From Bacteroides neonati (GTDB taxonomy: Bacteria > Bacteroidota > Bacteroidia > Bacteroidales > Bacteroidaceae): a DNA stretch of 64,000 bases. Below are positions 15,856-24,074 of the stretch, piece after piece. Location: NCBI RefSeq assembly GCF_000499785.1, contig NZ_HG726025.1, positions 186,001 through 250,000 on the forward strand, in the 5' to 3' direction. Position numbers and translations under genes: made by a program. Numbering within the stretch: the stretch's first letter is position 1; the number at the start of each line of letters is the position of its first letter. The notes beneath the pieces were generated by a model. It searched no databases and had not been told where the DNA came from. It saw only the letters and a list, made by a program, of their open reading frames with translations.

Positions 15856-16431
15856 TTGAATTACAAAGAACTATTTAAGATAACTATGTTACTGATTTCC
15901 TCTCCGGCCAAGGCCTGGGAGGAAATTCGTTTGGAAGAGGATAGGCGCAAAGTATTCGTTACTTTTGTCTATCCTATGATAGGTTTAGGCGGTTTGGCCG
16001 TCTTTATCGGTTCGTTAGTAACTTACGGATGGAGTGGTCCGCAAAGCTTTCAGATAGCTATGACTCGGTGTTGTGCTGTAGCAGTCGCTCTTTTTGGAGG
16101 ATATTTTTTGGCAGCTTATGCCATTAATGAGATGCGGGTCAAGATGCTTGGCATGCGAAGTGATATTCATTTGGCTCAACAGTTTGCCGGCTATGCCATG
16201 GTGGTTGGGTTTGTACTCCAAATCATTATCGGACTATTGCCCGACTTCCGGATCATCGGTTGGTTGTTGCAGTTCTATACCGTGTATGTGGTGTGGGAGG
16301 GTGCAGCTATTTTAATGCAGGTCGAAGATAATAAACGCCTTCGCTTCACCATTCTGACTTCTATTTTGTTAATAGTATGTCCGGCGGTTATTCAGTTTGT
16401 TTTCGACAAGCTAACAACAATATTAAATTAA
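15856..16431 (+). CDS. Yip1-family membrane protein
   Basis: A 191-residue protein with a TTG start at 15856 immediately after the previous stop. This start is preferred over ATG 15886 because the family begins MNYKELFK followed by LLISSPAKAWEEI, and the longer start keeps that opening. Five hydrophobic segments are visible (about residues 33-55, 68-92, 112-135, 138-152 and 165-185). It belongs to the bacterial Yip1-like group of small polytopic proteins with unknown function. smpB follows after 7 bases on the same strand. Confidence 0.8.
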   Translation: MNYKELFKITMLLISSPAKAWEEIRLEEDRRKVFVTFVYPMIGLGGLAVFIGSLVTYGWSGPQSFQIAMTRCCAVAVALFGGYFLAAYAINEMRVKMLGMRSDIHLAQQFAGYAMVVGFVLQIIIGLLPDFRIIGWLLQFYTVYVVWEGAAILMQVEDNKRLRFTILTSILLIVCPAVIQFVFDKLTTILN

Positions 16432-16438
16432 GATACAA

Positions 16439-16891
16439 ATGAAACTGGCTCCTGTAAATATAAAGAATAAACGTGCTACGTTCGACTATGAGTTGCTCGA
16501 TACCTATACGGCAGGTATTGTGCTCACAGGAACGGAGATTAAGTCGATACGTCTGGGAAAAGCCAGTCTGGTCGATACGTTTTGCTACTTTGCTAAAGGC
16601 GAATTGTGGGTGAAGAATATGCACATTGCAGAATATTTCTATGGCTCGTACAACAACCATGCCGCCCGTAGAGACCGAAAACTCTTGCTGAGCAAAAAGG
16701 AGCTGAAGAAACTGGAACGTGGAACCAAAGAGACGGGCTTCACCATGGTTCCTGTACGCATGTTTATTAATGAAAAAGGATTAGCCAAGCTGGTCATTGC
16801 CTTGGCAAAAGGTAAAAAGCAATACGATAAGCGCGAATCATTGAAAGAAAAAGATGATCGTCGCGACATGGATCGGATGTTTAAGCGATAA
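16439..16891 (+). CDS. smpB: SsrA-binding protein SmpB
   Basis: A 150-residue tmRNA-binding protein essential for trans-translation. It delivers alanyl-tmRNA to ribosomes stalled on truncated messages. The SmpB signature is visible: an oligonucleotide-binding beta-barrel with NKRATFDYELLDTYTAGIVL, GTEIKSIRLGKASLVD and LWVKNMHIAEY, then RDRKLLLSKKELKKL, and the basic C-terminal tail (KKQYDKRESLKEKDDRRDMD) that folds in the mRNA channel. The length is normal. It is encoded downstream of the Yip1-like gene. The ssrA gene itself is not in the window. Confidence 0.97.
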   Translation: MKLAPVNIKNKRATFDYELLDTYTAGIVLTGTEIKSIRLGKASLVDTFCYFAKGELWVKNMHIAEYFYGSYNNHAARRDRKLLLSKKELKKLERGTKETGFTMVPVRMFINEKGLAKLVIALAKGKKQYDKRESLKEKDDRRDMDRMFKR

Positions 16892-16939
16892 TAACGTGCC
16901 GACAAGGCAATGTGCTAATGTGCCAATCAAAATGTGCCA

Positions 16940-17911
16940 ATGAAAGAATCACCTACCTTCGCAGCACGTATCTGGAAATGTACTCGAGAGGCTTTGCCTA
17001 AATCGGGCAGAACATCGCTGTGGTTACTCAAAATCATTCTTCCTGTTTCACTGCTCGTTCGACTACTCGATTATTATGGTGCCATTGCCTGGCTGGCGGA
17101 CTATATGCATCCGCTATTCAACCTGATTGGTCTGCCCGGTGCGTTGGCTATCGTGTTTATCACTAGTGTTTTTCTTCCTCTTTATGCTTCGATTGCGGTG
17201 ATGACCTCGCTTGCTATGACCATTCGCGAAGCTACCATTCTTACTCTTATGTGTTTGGTGGCACACAACCTGTTGGTTGAGTGTGCCATTACCAAGAAAA
17301 CAGGATCATCCTTCTGGGGCATGGTGCTGCTTCGTATAGGCATGGCATTTGCCGTAGCCGTTTTTCTGAATGCCTTGCTACCCGTCGATAATACTCCGTT
17401 CGAGTTATTAATGCAACCCGAACAGTTTGCATCGCTTGGCGAAGTATTTAAAGCTTGGTTTCAATCATCGATGGTGCTGATTGTGACTATTGTGCTGATC
17501 GTTACGGCACTGATGATTTTACAGCGTGCCCTATCCGAATTCAACCTGATTGATTTAATCTCCCGCCCGCTTCGTCCGTTGATGCGTATCTTCGGACTGC
17601 CCGATAATTCTCCTTTTCTATGGATTGTTGGCAACGTAGTGGGGCTTGCCTATGGTGGAGCGGTGATGATCGATCTGGTCGAAGAGGGAAAACTCTCGCT
17701 CAAAGATTCGAATACGGTGAACTATCACCTCTCTATCTCGCACTCATTGCTCGAAGATACCATACTCTTTGTTGCGTTAGGCATTAACTGGTTTGTTATT
17801 ATCGGCACCCGCCTGCTCTTTGCTATAATCGTAGTGTGGGGACGTCGTTTTATTATATATCTTGGCAGACATCACAACAATGAAAAAAAACATTCAACAA
17901 TTAGTACTTGA
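16940..17911 (+). CDS. nucleoside-recognition (gate) domain membrane protein
   Basis: A polytopic protein of 323 residues from ATG 16940 (a GTG two codons earlier is also possible). It has about eight hydrophobic segments and two Gate-type halves. The first runs from LWLLKIILPVSLLVRLLDYYG to the GLPGALAIVFITSVFLPLYA region. The second contains LIDLISRPLRPLMRIFGLP followed by GNVVGLAYGGAVMIDL. Members of this nucleoside-recognition family resemble spore-maturation and YjiH-like proteins; the substrate is unknown. Its 3' end overlaps metH by 32 bases, so the two genes are probably translationally coupled. Confidence 0.82.
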   Translation: MKESPTFAARIWKCTREALPKSGRTSLWLLKIILPVSLLVRLLDYYGAIAWLADYMHPLFNLIGLPGALAIVFITSVFLPLYASIAVMTSLAMTIREATILTLMCLVAHNLLVECAITKKTGSSFWGMVLLRIGMAFAVAVFLNALLPVDNTPFELLMQPEQFASLGEVFKAWFQSSMVLIVTIVLIVTALMILQRALSEFNLIDLISRPLRPLMRIFGLPDNSPFLWIVGNVVGLAYGGAVMIDLVEEGKLSLKDSNTVNYHLSISHSLLEDTILFVALGINWFVIIGTRLLFAIIVVWGRRFIIYLGRHHNNEKKHSTIST

Positions 17912-20633
17912 ACGCATCTTGATACTGGATGGTGCCATGGGTACCATGATTCAACAGTATAACCTCCAAGAGGAGGATTTCCGTGGCGAACGCTTCGCAC
18001 ATACTTCGGGTTTACTTAAGGGAAATAATGATTTGCTCTGTCTCACACGCCCCGATGTGATTCAGGAGATCCATCGTAAATACCTCGAAGCAGGAGCCGA
18101 TATCATTGAGACAAATACCTTCAGTGCTACTACCATTTCGATGGCCGACTATCAGGTCGAAGCATCCGTCGATGATATCAACCGGGCGGCCGTGCGACTG
18201 GCACGCGAAGTAGCCGATGAATATACAGCCCAAAACCCCGATAAACCTCGCTTTGTAGCAGGTGCCGTAGGCCCTACCAATAAAACCTGTTCGATGAGCC
18301 CCGATGTGAACAATCCGGCCTATCGCGCGGTAAGCTATGACGAGCTGGCTGCTGCCTATCAGCAACAGATGGAGGTGCTCCTCGAAGAGGGAGTAGACAC
18401 CCTTCTCATCGAAACCATCTTCGACTCGTTGAATGCTAAAGCAGCCATTTATGCTGCCGAACAGGCCATGAAGCGTACAGGAGTCGAAGTACCTTTGATG
18501 CTTTCGGTTACCGTATCGGATATAGGCGGACGTACACTTTCGGGGCAAACGCTCGATGCATTCCTCGCATCTGTGCAGCATGCACCGATCTTTTCTATCG
18601 GATTGAACTGTTCGTTTGGTGCGCGTCAGTTGAAGCCTTTCCTCCAACAACTGGCTGCTCGTGCACCTTATTATATAAGTGCCTACCCCAATGCCGGTTT
18701 GCCCAACAGTCTGGGGCAGTATGACCAGAGTCCCGAAGACATGGAGCAGGAGATGGCCGAATACATCGACGAAGGCTTAGTCAATATCATGGGTGGATGT
18801 TGTGGCACGACAGATGCCTATATAGCCCGCTATGCCGCACTTGTAGCCGGCGTACCTCCTCATCGGCCGGCTGCCAAACCTGACTGCATGTGGTTGTCGG
18901 GATTGGAGTTGCTCGAAGTGAAACCTGAGATTAATTTCGTGAACATAGGCGAGCGTTGCAACGTGGCGGGTTCGCGTAAGTTTCTTCGATTGGTCAACGA
19001 AAAGAAATACGATGAAGCCCTTTCTATTGCCCGCGCGCAAGTAGAAGACGGTGCGTTGATCATCGATGTGAATATGGACGACGGACTACTCGATGCCCGC
19101 GAGGAGATGACTACCTTCCTCAACTTGATTGCTTCCGAACCCGAGATTGCCCGGGTACCGGTGATGATCGACTCCTCTAAATGGGAGGTGATCGAAGCCG
19201 GATTGAAATGCCTGCAAGGAAAGTCCATCGTCAACTCCATCTCGCTCAAGGAGGGCGAGGAGAGTTTTCTGGCACATGCCCGCAGTGTGAAGCAGTATGG
19301 CGCCGCAGTCGTGGTGATGGCTTTCGACGAACAAGGGCAGGCCGATACTGCCGCCCGTAAGATCGAAGTATGCGAACGTGCCTATCGTCTGTTGGTCGAC
19401 CGGGTAGGCTTCAATCCTCACGATATTATATTCGACCCCAATGTGCTGGCCGTAGCCACCGGTATCGAAGAGCACAACAATTACGCAGTCGACTTTATCA
19501 ACGCAACGGCATGGATTCGTAAAAACCTTCCCGGTGCACACGTTAGCGGTGGGGTAAGTAATCTTTCGTTCTCCTTCCGCGGCAATAACTTCATTCGCGA
19601 GGCGATGCATGCCGTGTTTCTGTACCACGCTATTCAACAAGGTATGGATATGGGCATTGTCAACCCCGCTACCTCGGTGCTGTATACCGATATCCCTGCC
19701 GATGTACTGGAGCGTATCGAAGATGTCGTATTGAACCGTAGATCCGATGGAGCCGAACGCCTGATCGAACTTGCCGAGACGATGAAGAATCAAGAAAGTT
19801 CGTCCGAACCCTCGGCACAGCAGATTGCCCAACAAGCCTGGCGAACCGCTTCTGTGCAGGAACGATTAAAACACGCGTTGGTGAAAGGCATTGGCGACTT
19901 CCTCGAAGAGGATCTGGCCGAGGCTCTTCCGTTGTATGATAAAGCAGTCGATGTGATTGAAGGCCCGCTCATGGAAGGTATGAACCACGTGGGCGAACTG
20001 TTTGGTGCAGGCAAGATGTTTCTGCCCCAAGTAGTAAAAACGGCTCGTACGATGAAACGCGCCGTAGCTATTTTGCAGCCGGTTATCGAGTCGGAGAAGC
20101 ACGAAGGTTCTGCTTCGGCAGGTAAGGTATTGGTAGCTACCGTCAAAGGCGATGTGCATGACATTGGTAAGAACATTGTTTCGGTAGTGATGGCCTGCAA
20201 CGGTTACGAAATCATCGACTTGGGTGTGATGGTGCCTGCCGATAAGATTATAGAACGTGCCATTGCCGAGAAGGTCGATATGATCGGACTCAGCGGACTG
20301 ATTACCCCTTCGCTCGAAGAGATGGTATACGTAGCTACCGAGTTAGAGAAACGTGGCTTGGACTTTCCTTTGCTCATTGGTGGGGCAACAACCTCGAAGA
20401 TGCATACGGCACTGAAGATTGCTCCCGTGTATCACGCACCGGTAGTACATCTTAAAGATGCCTCGCAGAATGCCGGTGTAGCAGCCCAACTGCTTCAGCC
20501 CGAGAGTAAAGCAGCACTGGTAGCGCAGTTGAATCGCGACTACGAGGAGCTTCGTGGCAAAAGCGGCTTGTATCGTCGCGAAACGGTATCACTCGAAGAG
20601 GCACAGAAGAATAAACTGAATTTGTTTGACTAA
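17880..20633 (+). CDS. metH: cobalamin-dependent methionine synthase, lacking the reactivation domain
   Basis: Transfers methyl from 5-methyltetrahydrofolate via methylcobalamin to homocysteine. The start is ATG 17880 (917 residues). The homocysteine domain (about 1-330) shows DGAMGTMIQ and zinc Cys residues in GLNCSFGA and GGCCGT. The pterin domain (about 345-615) has NIGERCNVAGSRKF. The cobalamin cap and binding domains (about 635-880) carry DVHDIGKN with the axial His. The protein ends there: the roughly 300-residue C-terminal AdoMet reactivation domain of E. coli MetH is absent, as in other Bacteroides, where a separate protein may do the job. No cobalamin riboswitch is possible directly upstream because it overlaps the previous gene. 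Confidence 0.95.
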   Translation: MKKNIQQLVLERILILDGAMGTMIQQYNLQEEDFRGERFAHTSGLLKGNNDLLCLTRPDVIQEIHRKYLEAGADIIETNTFSATTISMADYQVEASVDDINRAAVRLAREVADEYTAQNPDKPRFVAGAVGPTNKTCSMSPDVNNPAYRAVSYDELAAAYQQQMEVLLEEGVDTLLIETIFDSLNAKAAIYAAEQAMKRTGVEVPLMLSVTVSDIGGRTLSGQTLDAFLASVQHAPIFSIGLNCSFGARQLKPFLQQLAARAPYYISAYPNAGLPNSLGQYDQSPEDMEQEMAEYIDEGLVNIMGGCCGTTDAYIARYAALVAGVPPHRPAAKPDCMWLSGLELLEVKPEINFVNIGERCNVAGSRKFLRLVNEKKYDEALSIARAQVEDGALIIDVNMDDGLLDAREEMTTFLNLIASEPEIARVPVMIDSSKWEVIEAGLKCLQGKSIVNSISLKEGEESFLAHARSVKQYGAAVVVMAFDEQGQADTAARKIEVCERAYRLLVDRVGFNPHDIIFDPNVLAVATGIEEHNNYAVDFINATAWIRKNLPGAHVSGGVSNLSFSFRGNNFIREAMHAVFLYHAIQQGMDMGIVNPATSVLYTDIPADVLERIEDVVLNRRSDGAERLIELAETMKNQESSSEPSAQQIAQQAWRTASVQERLKHALVKGIGDFLEEDLAEALPLYDKAVDVIEGPLMEGMNHVGELFGAGKMFLPQVVKTARTMKRAVAILQPVIESEKHEGSASAGKVLVATVKGDVHDIGKNIVSVVMACNGYEIIDLGVMVPADKIIERAIAEKVDMIGLSGLITPSLEEMVYVATELEKRGLDFPLLIGGATTSKMHTALKIAPVYHAPVVHLKDASQNAGVAAQLLQPESKAALVAQLNRDYEELRGKSGLYRRETVSLEEAQKNKLNLFD

Positions 20634-20655
20634 CACTTATCTAAATAAACAACGT

Positions 20656-21249
20656 ATGAGAAAGTTCTTTTTATTATCGCTGTTCGTTGCAACCTTGTTC
20701 GTTGCCTGTTCTCCTTCTCCGCAAAGCGAGAAGACCACTGCTGCCAATGCTGCTTTGGACAATATATTTGCCCGTAAAAGTGTGCGTACCTATCTGGATA
20801 AAGGTGTTGAGAAAGAGAAGATCGACTGGATGCTGCGTGCCGGTATGGCTGCCCCTACGGGTAGAGACCTTCGTCCGTGGGAGTTTGTCGTGATAAGCGA
20901 CCGGGCTACACTCGATTCGATGGCAACCGCCTTGCCCTATGCCAAGATGCTTAAGCAGGCACGACAAGCCATTGTGGTGTGTGGCGACTCTACACGCTCT
21001 TCGTATTGGTATTTGGATTGTTCGGCAGCTACGCAAAACATACTGTTGGCCGCCGAAAGCCTTGGCTTGGGTGCTGTATGGACAGCCGCCTATCCGTATG
21101 AAGACCGCATGGAGGTGGTACGCCGCTTTACCAATATGCCCGAAAATGTGTTGCCGCTTTGTATCATTCCTTTCGGCTATCCGGCTACCAACGAAAAACC
21201 CAAACAGAAGTTCGACGAGAAAAAAATACACTACGGAAAATTTCAGTAA
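20656..21249 (+). CDS. nitroreductase-family lipoprotein
   Basis: A 197-residue protein with a lipoprotein signal (VATLFVACSP, Cys about 17), starting at ATG 20656. The frame continues upstream into the metH stop region, but that would spoil the signal. The remainder is a flavin-dependent nitroreductase fold: FARKSVRTYLDKGVEKEKI, AAPTGRDLRPWEF (FMN-phosphate-type motif), ATQNILLAAESLGLGAVW and a closing PFGYPA. Such enzymes use FMN and NAD(P)H to reduce nitro or quinone compounds. Export of a flavoprotein of this family is a Bacteroidetes habit. It lies 22 bases after metH and ends 2 bases from a convergent gene. Confidence 0.88.
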   Translation: MRKFFLLSLFVATLFVACSPSPQSEKTTAANAALDNIFARKSVRTYLDKGVEKEKIDWMLRAGMAAPTGRDLRPWEFVVISDRATLDSMATALPYAKMLKQARQAIVVCGDSTRSSYWYLDCSAATQNILLAAESLGLGAVWTAAYPYEDRMEVVRRFTNMPENVLPLCIIPFGYPATNEKPKQKFDEKKIHYGKFQ

Positions 21250-21251
21250 CC

Positions 21252-22250
21252 TTATTGGTTACTGTTTCTCTTTTTTCTGTTGTTTCGAAGCACAGAGGGC
21301 GTAATGCAGTAAACCAATTGCGCCCTGTTCCATTTATAACATTGCTGAAACACAATCATAGCCACCGTCAGGAACAGTGCCGTACCTACTGCTGCCTGCA
21401 AAGGCAACCAAAGGAGCTGTTCTTGCGGAACGATCATCGGAATCAGTGCCAATGCCCCGGCAGGAGCAAAAAACTTGCCCGATCGTTCAAAGAACAAGAA
21501 GAGCAAACCGATTACCACGAAGGCCACTACCGTTTCGGGCAGGTGCAGGTAGGTGTATCCCACCCATTGTAGTACTGTACCGAGTGTAGCGGCTCCTACC
21601 AAGATGAAGAATATCTGTACGGGGCGGTTGCGAAAGCCTGCTTTGGAGTGTGCAAATTCGGTAAAAGTAACGATGAGTGGGGGTAGAATGAAGCATGTAT
21701 TCTCTGTGCCTATCGCCAAGGCAGATATGGGGAAGACGAAAGCCAGTAAGGCCATCCACCGAAAGAGATCTTTTTTCCAGTTTCTATCCGAAGGACTGTG
21801 TGCGATTGGTTGGCGTATGTCGTATCGCTCCAGGATGCGTTGTCCCCAAACCAGTATAAGCGATAAGAAGAATACCGAAATCGGATAAATCCATGTTTCC
21901 GTATGTAGTAATACCGGCAGCATACAGGCTGATATGAGCGGAATCAGTGTGGTTCTGCTACACAGCAACGATAACCCTGCAAGTACAAATGCCAAGGATA
22001 GATTGGCGGTAAGTGACAGGGGCGAATAGCGGACGATGCATACACCGGCAAAAGCTCCCAGTGTCATTAACCATACGATCGCACTTCGTTTGACTCTCCA
22101 TACGCGTTTGTCTACAATCCATAGTCCGATGGTGAGTGCCGCCATTTCGGGAAAGATAATTTCTTTTTCTCCGGTCCATTCTGCTACACCGATCATGAAC
22201 AATATCATGAGGATCGATACCAGATATTTGATACGTTTTTTTCGTTCCAT
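21252..22250 (-). CDS. polytopic membrane protein, unrecognised
   Basis: About 332 residues from ATG 22250. The upstream in-frame extension runs through the promoter box at 22277-22284 and is rejected. Ten or so hydrophobic segments fill the whole chain, with short charged loops (RILERYDIRQPIAHSPSDRN around residue 160 is the longest). A repeat-like build, in which two halves each end in strongly hydrophobic helices, resembles HPP- or permease-like proteins, but I cannot name the family. It has its own promoter and is convergent with the nitroreductase gene. Confidence 0.75.
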   Translation of the reverse strand: MERKKRIKYLVSILMILFMIGVAEWTGEKEIIFPEMAALTIGLWIVDKRVWRVKRSAIVWLMTLGAFAGVCIVRYSPLSLTANLSLAFVLAGLSLLCSRTTLIPLISACMLPVLLHTETWIYPISVFFLSLILVWGQRILERYDIRQPIAHSPSDRNWKKDLFRWMALLAFVFPISALAIGTENTCFILPPLIVTFTEFAHSKAGFRNRPVQIFFILVGAATLGTVLQWVGYTYLHLPETVVAFVVIGLLFLFFERSGKFFAPAGALALIPMIVPQEQLLWLPLQAAVGTALFLTVAMIVFQQCYKWNRAQLVYCITPSVLRNNRKKRNSNQ

Positions 22251-22276
22251 ACTTCTTTTAATGACTTTTTCGGTCG

Positions 22277-22284
22277 CAAAAGTA
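22277..22284 (-). promoter_or_regulatory. -7 box of the polytopic membrane protein gene
   Basis: CAAAAGTA on the plus strand is TACTTTTG on the minus strand, an exact TAnnTTTG match, 27 bases before the ATG at 22250. A TTTC lies 20 bases upstream in place of TTTG. It fixes the start codon at 22250 rather than the longer frame. Confidence 0.6.
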
Positions 22285-22336
22285 CAATTCTTCTTCGAAA
22301 ATCCGAAAGTATAGGGCTCTTTTTCAATCTTTTTGC

Positions 22337-22366
22337 TTTGCTTTTTCGCCAATATGTTTACTTTTG
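22337..22366 (+). promoter_or_regulatory. promoter of the symporter operon
   Basis: TTTG at 22337-22340, an 18-base spacer and TACTTTTG at 22359-22366 give a near-ideal Bacteroidetes promoter. The first ATG, that of the small accessory gene at 22396, follows 29 bases later. It is arranged back-to-back with the promoter at 22277-22284. Confidence 0.7.
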
Positions 22367-22395
22367 TACTTTATTAATCTATATCTGATAACTCA

Positions 22396-22521
22396 ATGTT
22401 TGGAATTAACGATCCATTGATTCTTTTACCGTATCTGCTTTCGATACTGTGTGTGGTGTTTGCCGCATGGTTCGGTTGGAAGTATTGGAACAAAGACGAC
22501 GAAAAAGACAAAACATCATGA
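22396..22521 (+). CDS. symporter small accessory protein
   Basis: A 41-residue membrane microprotein read directly from the sequence: a short N-terminus (MFGINDP), one hydrophobic helix (LILLPYLLSILCVVFAAWFG) and a charged tail WKYWNKDDEKDKTS. It matches the pattern of the 'symporter small accessory protein' that precedes sodium:solute symporter genes in Bacteroidetes. Its stop codon overlaps the next start in an ATGA arrangement, so the two proteins are translationally coupled. A role as a small subunit stabilising or regulating the transporter is inferred by analogy. It is easily missed because of its size. Confidence 0.85.
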   Translation: MFGINDPLILLPYLLSILCVVFAAWFGWKYWNKDDEKDKTS

Positions 22522-24065
22522 ACACCTTCACACTTAGTCTCATTGTGATAGCTTACCTGCTGTCATTGGTTTATCTTGGTTTTTTAGGATATAAGAAAAC
22601 GACCACTGCCAGCGATTATCTGGTAGGGGGCAGACAGATGAACCCCATTGTAATGGCACTCTCTTACGGTGCTACGTTTATCTCTGCTTCGGCCATTGTG
22701 GGCTTTGGTGGGGTTGCTGCCGCTTTCGGCATGGGTATTCAGTGGCTATGCTTTCTCAATATGTTTGTGGGTGTGGTTATTGCCTTCCTGTTCTTTGGAT
22801 TGCGTACCCGGCGCATGGGTGCGCGACTCAATGTGAGCACCTTTCCGCAATTGCTCGGCAGGCATTACCGTTCGCGTAAGATTCAGGTATTCATAGCGGC
22901 TGTTATCTTTCTGGGGATGCCTCTGTATGCAGCCGTTGTTATGAAAGGCGGGGCTGTGTTTATCGAACAGATCTTCCAGATCGACTTTAACCTGTCGCTG
23001 CTCATCTTTACGCTGGTCATTGCGGGCTACGTCATTGCCGGCGGTATGAAGGGGGTGATGTATACCGATGCTTTGCAAGGAGTGATTATGTTTGCCTGTA
23101 TGCTTTTTCTCGTATTCTCGCTCTATCAGGTGTTGGGTATGGGCTTTACCGAAGCCAATCAGGCACTGACGGATATTGCACCGCTTGTACCCGAAAAGTT
23201 CAAGGCATTGGGGCATCAGGGCTGGACGGCCATGCCTGTTGCCGGCTCTCCGCAGTGGTACACCTTGGTTACTTCGCTTATTCTTGGGGTGGGCATCGGC
23301 TGTTTGGCGCAACCGCAGTTGGTGGTTCGTTTTATGACGGTCGAGAGTAGCAAGCAGCTTAACCGGGGCGTACTGATCGGGTGTTTCTTCCTGATTATCA
23401 CCGTGGGTGCTATTTACCATGCCGGTGCGTTGAGCAATCTCTTTTTCCTGAAAACCGAAGGGGCGGTAGCCACCGAGGTGGTCAAGGATATGGACAAGAT
23501 TATTCCTTACTTTATCAATAAAGCCATGCCCAACTGGTTTGCCGCACTCTTTATGCTCTGCATTCTTTCGGCCAGCATGTCTACGCTTAGTTCGCAGTTT
23601 CACACGATGGGAGCTTCCGTCGGATCGGATATTTACGGTACCTATAAACCCCGCTCGCGCGATAAACTTACAAATGTAATTCGCTTGGGTGTACTCTTTT
23701 CCATTCTGGTGAGTTATATTATCTGTTACCTGCTTCCCAATGATATTATTGCCCGCGGCACGGCTATTTTTATGGGTGTTTGTGCCGCCGCTTTTCTGCC
23801 TGCTTATTTCTGTGCACTCTATTGGAAGGGGGCTACCCGGCAAGGAGCGATGGCGAGTCTCTGGACAGGCAGTTTGGCCAGTGTCTTTGCACTCGTCTTT
23901 CTTCACGAGAAAGAGGCTGCGTCGATGGGTATCTGCCGCATGCTTTTTGGGCGCGATGTGCTGATCGAAACGTATCCCTTTCCGGTGATAGACCCGATTT
24001 TGTTTGCCCTTCCGTTGTCGGTACTGGCTTTGGTCGTGGTCAGCTTGCTTACTGCACGGCGGTAA
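22518..24065 (+). CDS. sodium:solute symporter (SSF family)
   Basis: A 515-residue transporter with about 13 membrane helices, starting at the ATG that overlaps the accessory-gene stop. The frame extends further upstream, but that part is not used. SSF features are DYLVGGRQMNPIVMALSYGA in TM2 and the signature around GVMYTDALQGVIMFACMLF, as well as GCLAQPQLVVRFMTVESSKQ and LCILSASMSTLSSQFHTMGA. Members import sugars, amino acids or vitamins with Na+; the substrate here cannot be read from sequence. It ends 9 bases before the convergent tilS stop. Confidence 0.93.
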   Translation: MNTFTLSLIVIAYLLSLVYLGFLGYKKTTTASDYLVGGRQMNPIVMALSYGATFISASAIVGFGGVAAAFGMGIQWLCFLNMFVGVVIAFLFFGLRTRRMGARLNVSTFPQLLGRHYRSRKIQVFIAAVIFLGMPLYAAVVMKGGAVFIEQIFQIDFNLSLLIFTLVIAGYVIAGGMKGVMYTDALQGVIMFACMLFLVFSLYQVLGMGFTEANQALTDIAPLVPEKFKALGHQGWTAMPVAGSPQWYTLVTSLILGVGIGCLAQPQLVVRFMTVESSKQLNRGVLIGCFFLIITVGAIYHAGALSNLFFLKTEGAVATEVVKDMDKIIPYFINKAMPNWFAALFMLCILSASMSTLSSQFHTMGASVGSDIYGTYKPRSRDKLTNVIRLGVLFSILVSYIICYLLPNDIIARGTAIFMGVCAAAFLPAYFCALYWKGATRQGAMASLWTGSLASVFALVFLHEKEAASMGICRMLFGRDVLIETYPFPVIDPILFALPLSVLALVVVSLLTARR

Positions 24066-24074
24066 ACGGGCTGT

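Noticed and set aside
16892..16939. tmRNA gene beside smpB
   Set aside because: The spacer is only about 48 bases and has no tRNA-like ends.
17500..17880. Cobalamin riboswitch before metH
   Set aside because: The region is coding sequence of the nucleoside-recognition gene, leaving no room for a leader, and no B12-box pattern was found.
22746..23906. 386-codon frame antisense to the sodium:solute symporter
   Set aside because: It lies wholly within a clear transporter gene, and its His/Lys/Arg-rich sequence is what reverse reading of a GC-rich membrane protein gives.
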